Origin: Gammaproteobacteria bacterium
Lineage (GTDB): Bacteria > Pseudomonadota > Gammaproteobacteria > UBA6429 > Thiohalophilaceae
Length of the DNA: 6,926 nt
Direction of reading: 5' to 3'
Assembly: GCA_024641445.1 (NCBI GenBank)
Contig: JAHEDA010000131.1
Coordinates: forward strand, 1 to 6,926
The translations under genes and the position numbers were made by a program. Below, in pieces: positions 5,224 to 6,926 of the stretch (the stretch's first letter is position 1; every line of letters begins with the position of its first letter). The notes beneath the pieces are model-generated. The model did no database searches. It saw only the letters and a program-made list of their open reading frames with translations, and was not told the origin of the DNA.

Positions 5224-5544
5224 ATGTCTAATACGATTTCACCCGATACCCTCCTGGTGCAGATGCGTGCACTGGCGGCGCAGGCACAGGGTAAAACAGT
5301 GCCAACGGCAAGCGCTCCAGAAAATAGTTTTGCAAATCTCCTGCGTCAATCAATTGATAAAGTTAATGATGTTCAGCAAGAGGGGGCGCGTCTAGCCGAT
5401 GCCTTTCAGAAGGGCGACCCCAATGTGCAGATGTCAGAAATGATGATCGCCCTGCAGAAGTCTTCTGTCTCTTTTCAGGCTATGCTGGAGGTGCGTAACA
5501 AATTGGTGAGTGCCTACCAGGAAATCATGAATATGCAGGTTTAG
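5224..5544 (+). CDS. fliE: Flagellar hook-basal body protein FliE
   Basis: FliE is a small exported protein that links the FliF MS-ring to the proximal rod and is needed for export of later rod proteins. The 106-residue product has the normal length and the diagnostic C-terminal half: SFANLLRQSIDKVN (35-48), GDPNVQMSEMMIALQKSSVSFQ (64-85) and VRNKLVSAYQEIMNMQV (90-106). The ATG is preceded by AGAGG at 5214-5218. It lies 26 nt after fleR, and no sigma54 or good sigma70 promoter is visible in that gap or just inside the end of fleR, so it is probably read from the fleSR transcript or from a promoter further inside fleR. Like other rod components it has no cleavable signal peptide, since it leaves by the flagellar type III route. 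Confidence 0.95.
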   Translation: MSNTISPDTLLVQMRALAAQAQGKTVPTASAPENSFANLLRQSIDKVNDVQQEGARLADAFQKGDPNVQMSEMMIALQKSSVSFQAMLEVRNKLVSAYQEIMNMQV

Positions 5545-5566
5545 CCGGTATTTAACTACAGGCTAA
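5541..5566. repeat. Inverted repeat at the fliE stop codon
   Basis: TTAGCC (5541-5546, including the fliE TAG stop) and GGCTAA (5561-5566) form a perfect 6-bp inverted repeat with a 14-nt spacer. No T-run follows, so it is not an intrinsic terminator. It might be a weak RNA hairpin protecting the fliE 3' end or lowering read-through into fliF, or simply chance. Confidence 0.3.
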
Positions 5567-5601
5567 GAATACGCAGGCACACAGGATTGGAGAAGTAAAT
5601 T

Positions 5602-6926
5602 ATGCAGGCAACCGAAAATTCCGCTATCGACACCGATGATATTGTTATGCCCGGTCCCTCTGGAGCGGCTACGGCTGGCAGGGCGATCGCCAAGGTTGAT
5701 CGCCCGCCCTCACGGTTGGATAAATTGGCTGAACCCATCCAGGACGTAATTAGTCAACCGGGTTGGCGACTGGTCTTGTTTAGCGTCGGAATTGCCTTGA
5801 GTGTTGCCATTGCGGTTTCCGCGGTACTGTGGTCGCAAAGCGAGAACTACAGTGTCCTGTTTACCAAACTCTCTCCTGCCGACACCTCCGAGATTGTTAA
5901 CGTGCTGGAGGCCGAGAAAATTCAATATAATATAGAGCCGAACTCCGGTGTATTGATGGTCCCATCCAACAAGTTACACCAGGCCAGAATGCTGTTGGCG
6001 GCAAAGAATCTTCCCTCTGATAAGAGTATCGGCTTTGAATTGATCAATAAGGAAGAAAGCTTTGGTACCAGTAGTTTTGTACAGACGGCACGCTACCAGC
6101 GTGCACTCGAGGGAGAGTTGGCACGGACTATTATGTCAGTGCGTGGCGTTGAAAATGTGCGCGTACATCTGGCTCTACCCAAGGAATCGGCATTTATTCG
6201 TGACAAACGTAAGACCAGTGCCTCGGTAATGTTGACGCTTGCCAGCGGCCAACGTTTGCAGGATGAACAGGTCAAGGCTATCCGTCACCTCGTTGCAGCA
6301 AGTATCCCCAATCTTGAATCTGAGAACGTAACCGTCGTTGACGATAAAGGGCGCCTGTTAACACAGGATGAAACGCCGTCGGGAATTAAACTTACAGAGA
6401 CTCAGTTTGACTATACTCGTCGCCTGGAAAATACCTATATTCAGCGAATTGAACAGATACTGTCGCCACTCGTCGGTTTGGATAAGGTGCGTGCCCAGGT
6501 CGCAGCCGATATGGATTACTCGGTTACAGAGCTGACTCAGGAGACCTTTAACCCAGATCTACCCGCGTTGCGAAGTGAACAAACGGTTGATGAGAAGGCG
6601 ACTGGGCGTAGTGGTACGGGTGGTATCCCCGGCGCCCTCTCCAATGAGCCACCCGCTGCGGGTGTAGCACCGGAACAAGTGGCGACTCAGGGGCAGTCTA
6701 CGCAACAGACACCGACCAGTAGCAAGTCTCGCTCAACTCGCAATTATGAACTGGACAAGACAATCTCACACACGAGTCGCAGCCCTGGTAGTCTCAAACG
6801 CTTGTCTATCGCTGTCGTGGTCGATAATAAAATGACCGTTGAAGCAGAAGGGAAACCAGTCGCGCAACCGTATACCCCGGCAGAGCTAAACCAGTTTACC
6901 TCCCTTGTTAGAGAGGCCGTTGGTTT
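5602..6926 (+). CDS. fliF: Flagellar MS-ring protein FliF, 5' part, cut by window edge
   Basis: FliF forms the inner-membrane MS-ring, the scaffold for rod, export gate and FliG switch. I translated 441 codons without a stop; the family is about 550-600 residues, so the second membrane helix and FliG-binding tail lie beyond the window. Visible: a charged N-terminal cytosolic stretch (1-53), a membrane helix (about 56-77, around RLVLFSVGIALSVAIAV), then the ring-building YscJ/FliF domain (about 80-255) with NYSVLFTKLSP (82-92), YQRALEGELARTI (165-177) and VRVHLALPKESAF (186-198). A second periplasmic domain contains a Ser/Thr/Gly/Pro-rich, probably flexible stretch (about 330-380) followed by NYELDKTISHT (381-391) and SIAVVVDNK (402-410). 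GGAG at 5589-5592 supports the ATG at 5602. The gene follows fliE by 57 nt with no clear promoter, so co-transcription is likely. The call is secure; the truncation is only the window edge. Confidence 0.96.
   Translation, partial: MQATENSAIDTDDIVMPGPSGAATAGRAIAKVDRPPSRLDKLAEPIQDVISQPGWRLVLFSVGIALSVAIAVSAVLWSQSENYSVLFTKLSPADTSEIVNVLEAEKIQYNIEPNSGVLMVPSNKLHQARMLLAAKNLPSDKSIGFELINKEESFGTSSFVQTARYQRALEGELARTIMSVRGVENVRVHLALPKESAFIRDKRKTSASVMLTLASGQRLQDEQVKAIRHLVAASIPNLESENVTVVDDKGRLLTQDETPSGIKLTETQFDYTRRLENTYIQRIEQILSPLVGLDKVRAQVAADMDYSVTELTQETFNPDLPALRSEQTVDEKATGRSGTGGIPGALSNEPPAAGVAPEQVATQGQSTQQTPTSSKSRSTRNYELDKTISHTSRSPGSLKRLSIAVVVDNKMTVEAEGKPVAQPYTPAELNQFTSLVREAVG

Noticed and set aside
5576..5590. 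GGCACACAGGATTGG between fliE and fliF as a sigma54 promoter
   Set aside because: The -24 half looks good, but the second element is TTGG rather than TTGC, and the spacing is one base too long. It also lies only 12 nt before the fliF ATG and overlaps its ribosome-binding site.
1..6926. Mobile elements, CRISPR arrays, tRNA or rRNA genes, signs of recent transfer
   Set aside because: No transposase fragments, long direct or terminal repeats, spaced repeat arrays or RNA gene landmarks were seen; gene order and style are uniform throughout.

Overview
The window is a flagellar regulatory and basal-body gene block with every gene on the + strand: fliS, a fliT-like gene, fleQ, fleS, fleR, fliE and the first 441 codons of fliF, which runs off the right edge. 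The order fliS - small fliT/fleP-like gene - fleQ - fleSR - fliEF is the one known from polar-flagellated Gammaproteobacteria (Pseudomonas fleQSR; Vibrio and Shewanella flrABC). Moderate base composition and the divergent FleQ N-terminus suggest a gammaproteobacterium outside Pseudomonas itself. I cannot name a genus.

Layout. 17-774 holds two export chaperones, the second starting 2 nt after the first stops. 775-998 is a non-coding leader with a candidate sigma70 promoter and a palindrome over its -35 box. 999-2432 is the master activator fleQ. 2433-2546 carries a near-perfect sigma54 -24/-12 promoter (2487-2500) for the sensor kinase fleS, which begins with TTG. fleS and the response regulator fleR overlap by 4 nt. 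fliE follows 26 nt after fleR, and fliF 57 nt after fliE.

How they work together (inferred from family knowledge). FleQ, with RpoN, switches on fleSR. FleS phosphorylates FleR, which with RpoN activates later basal-body and hook genes. FliE and FliF build the MS-ring and rod junction. FliS and FliT escort flagellin and filament-cap subunits to the export gate.

Nothing here amounts to a new system; the core is a well-known flagellar hierarchy. The points worth a second look are local. (1) The two longest homopolymers I see by eye, A7 in fleQ and G8 in fleR, both lie just after the AAA+ core and before the DNA-binding helix-turn-helix. The A7 is in the correct phase for -1 frameshifting and has a small stem-loop 5 nt downstream. 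(2) FleR has GAYTGA instead of GAFTGA. (3) FleQ keeps the residues known to contact c-di-GMP. (4) fliE lacks a recognisable sigma54 promoter of its own.
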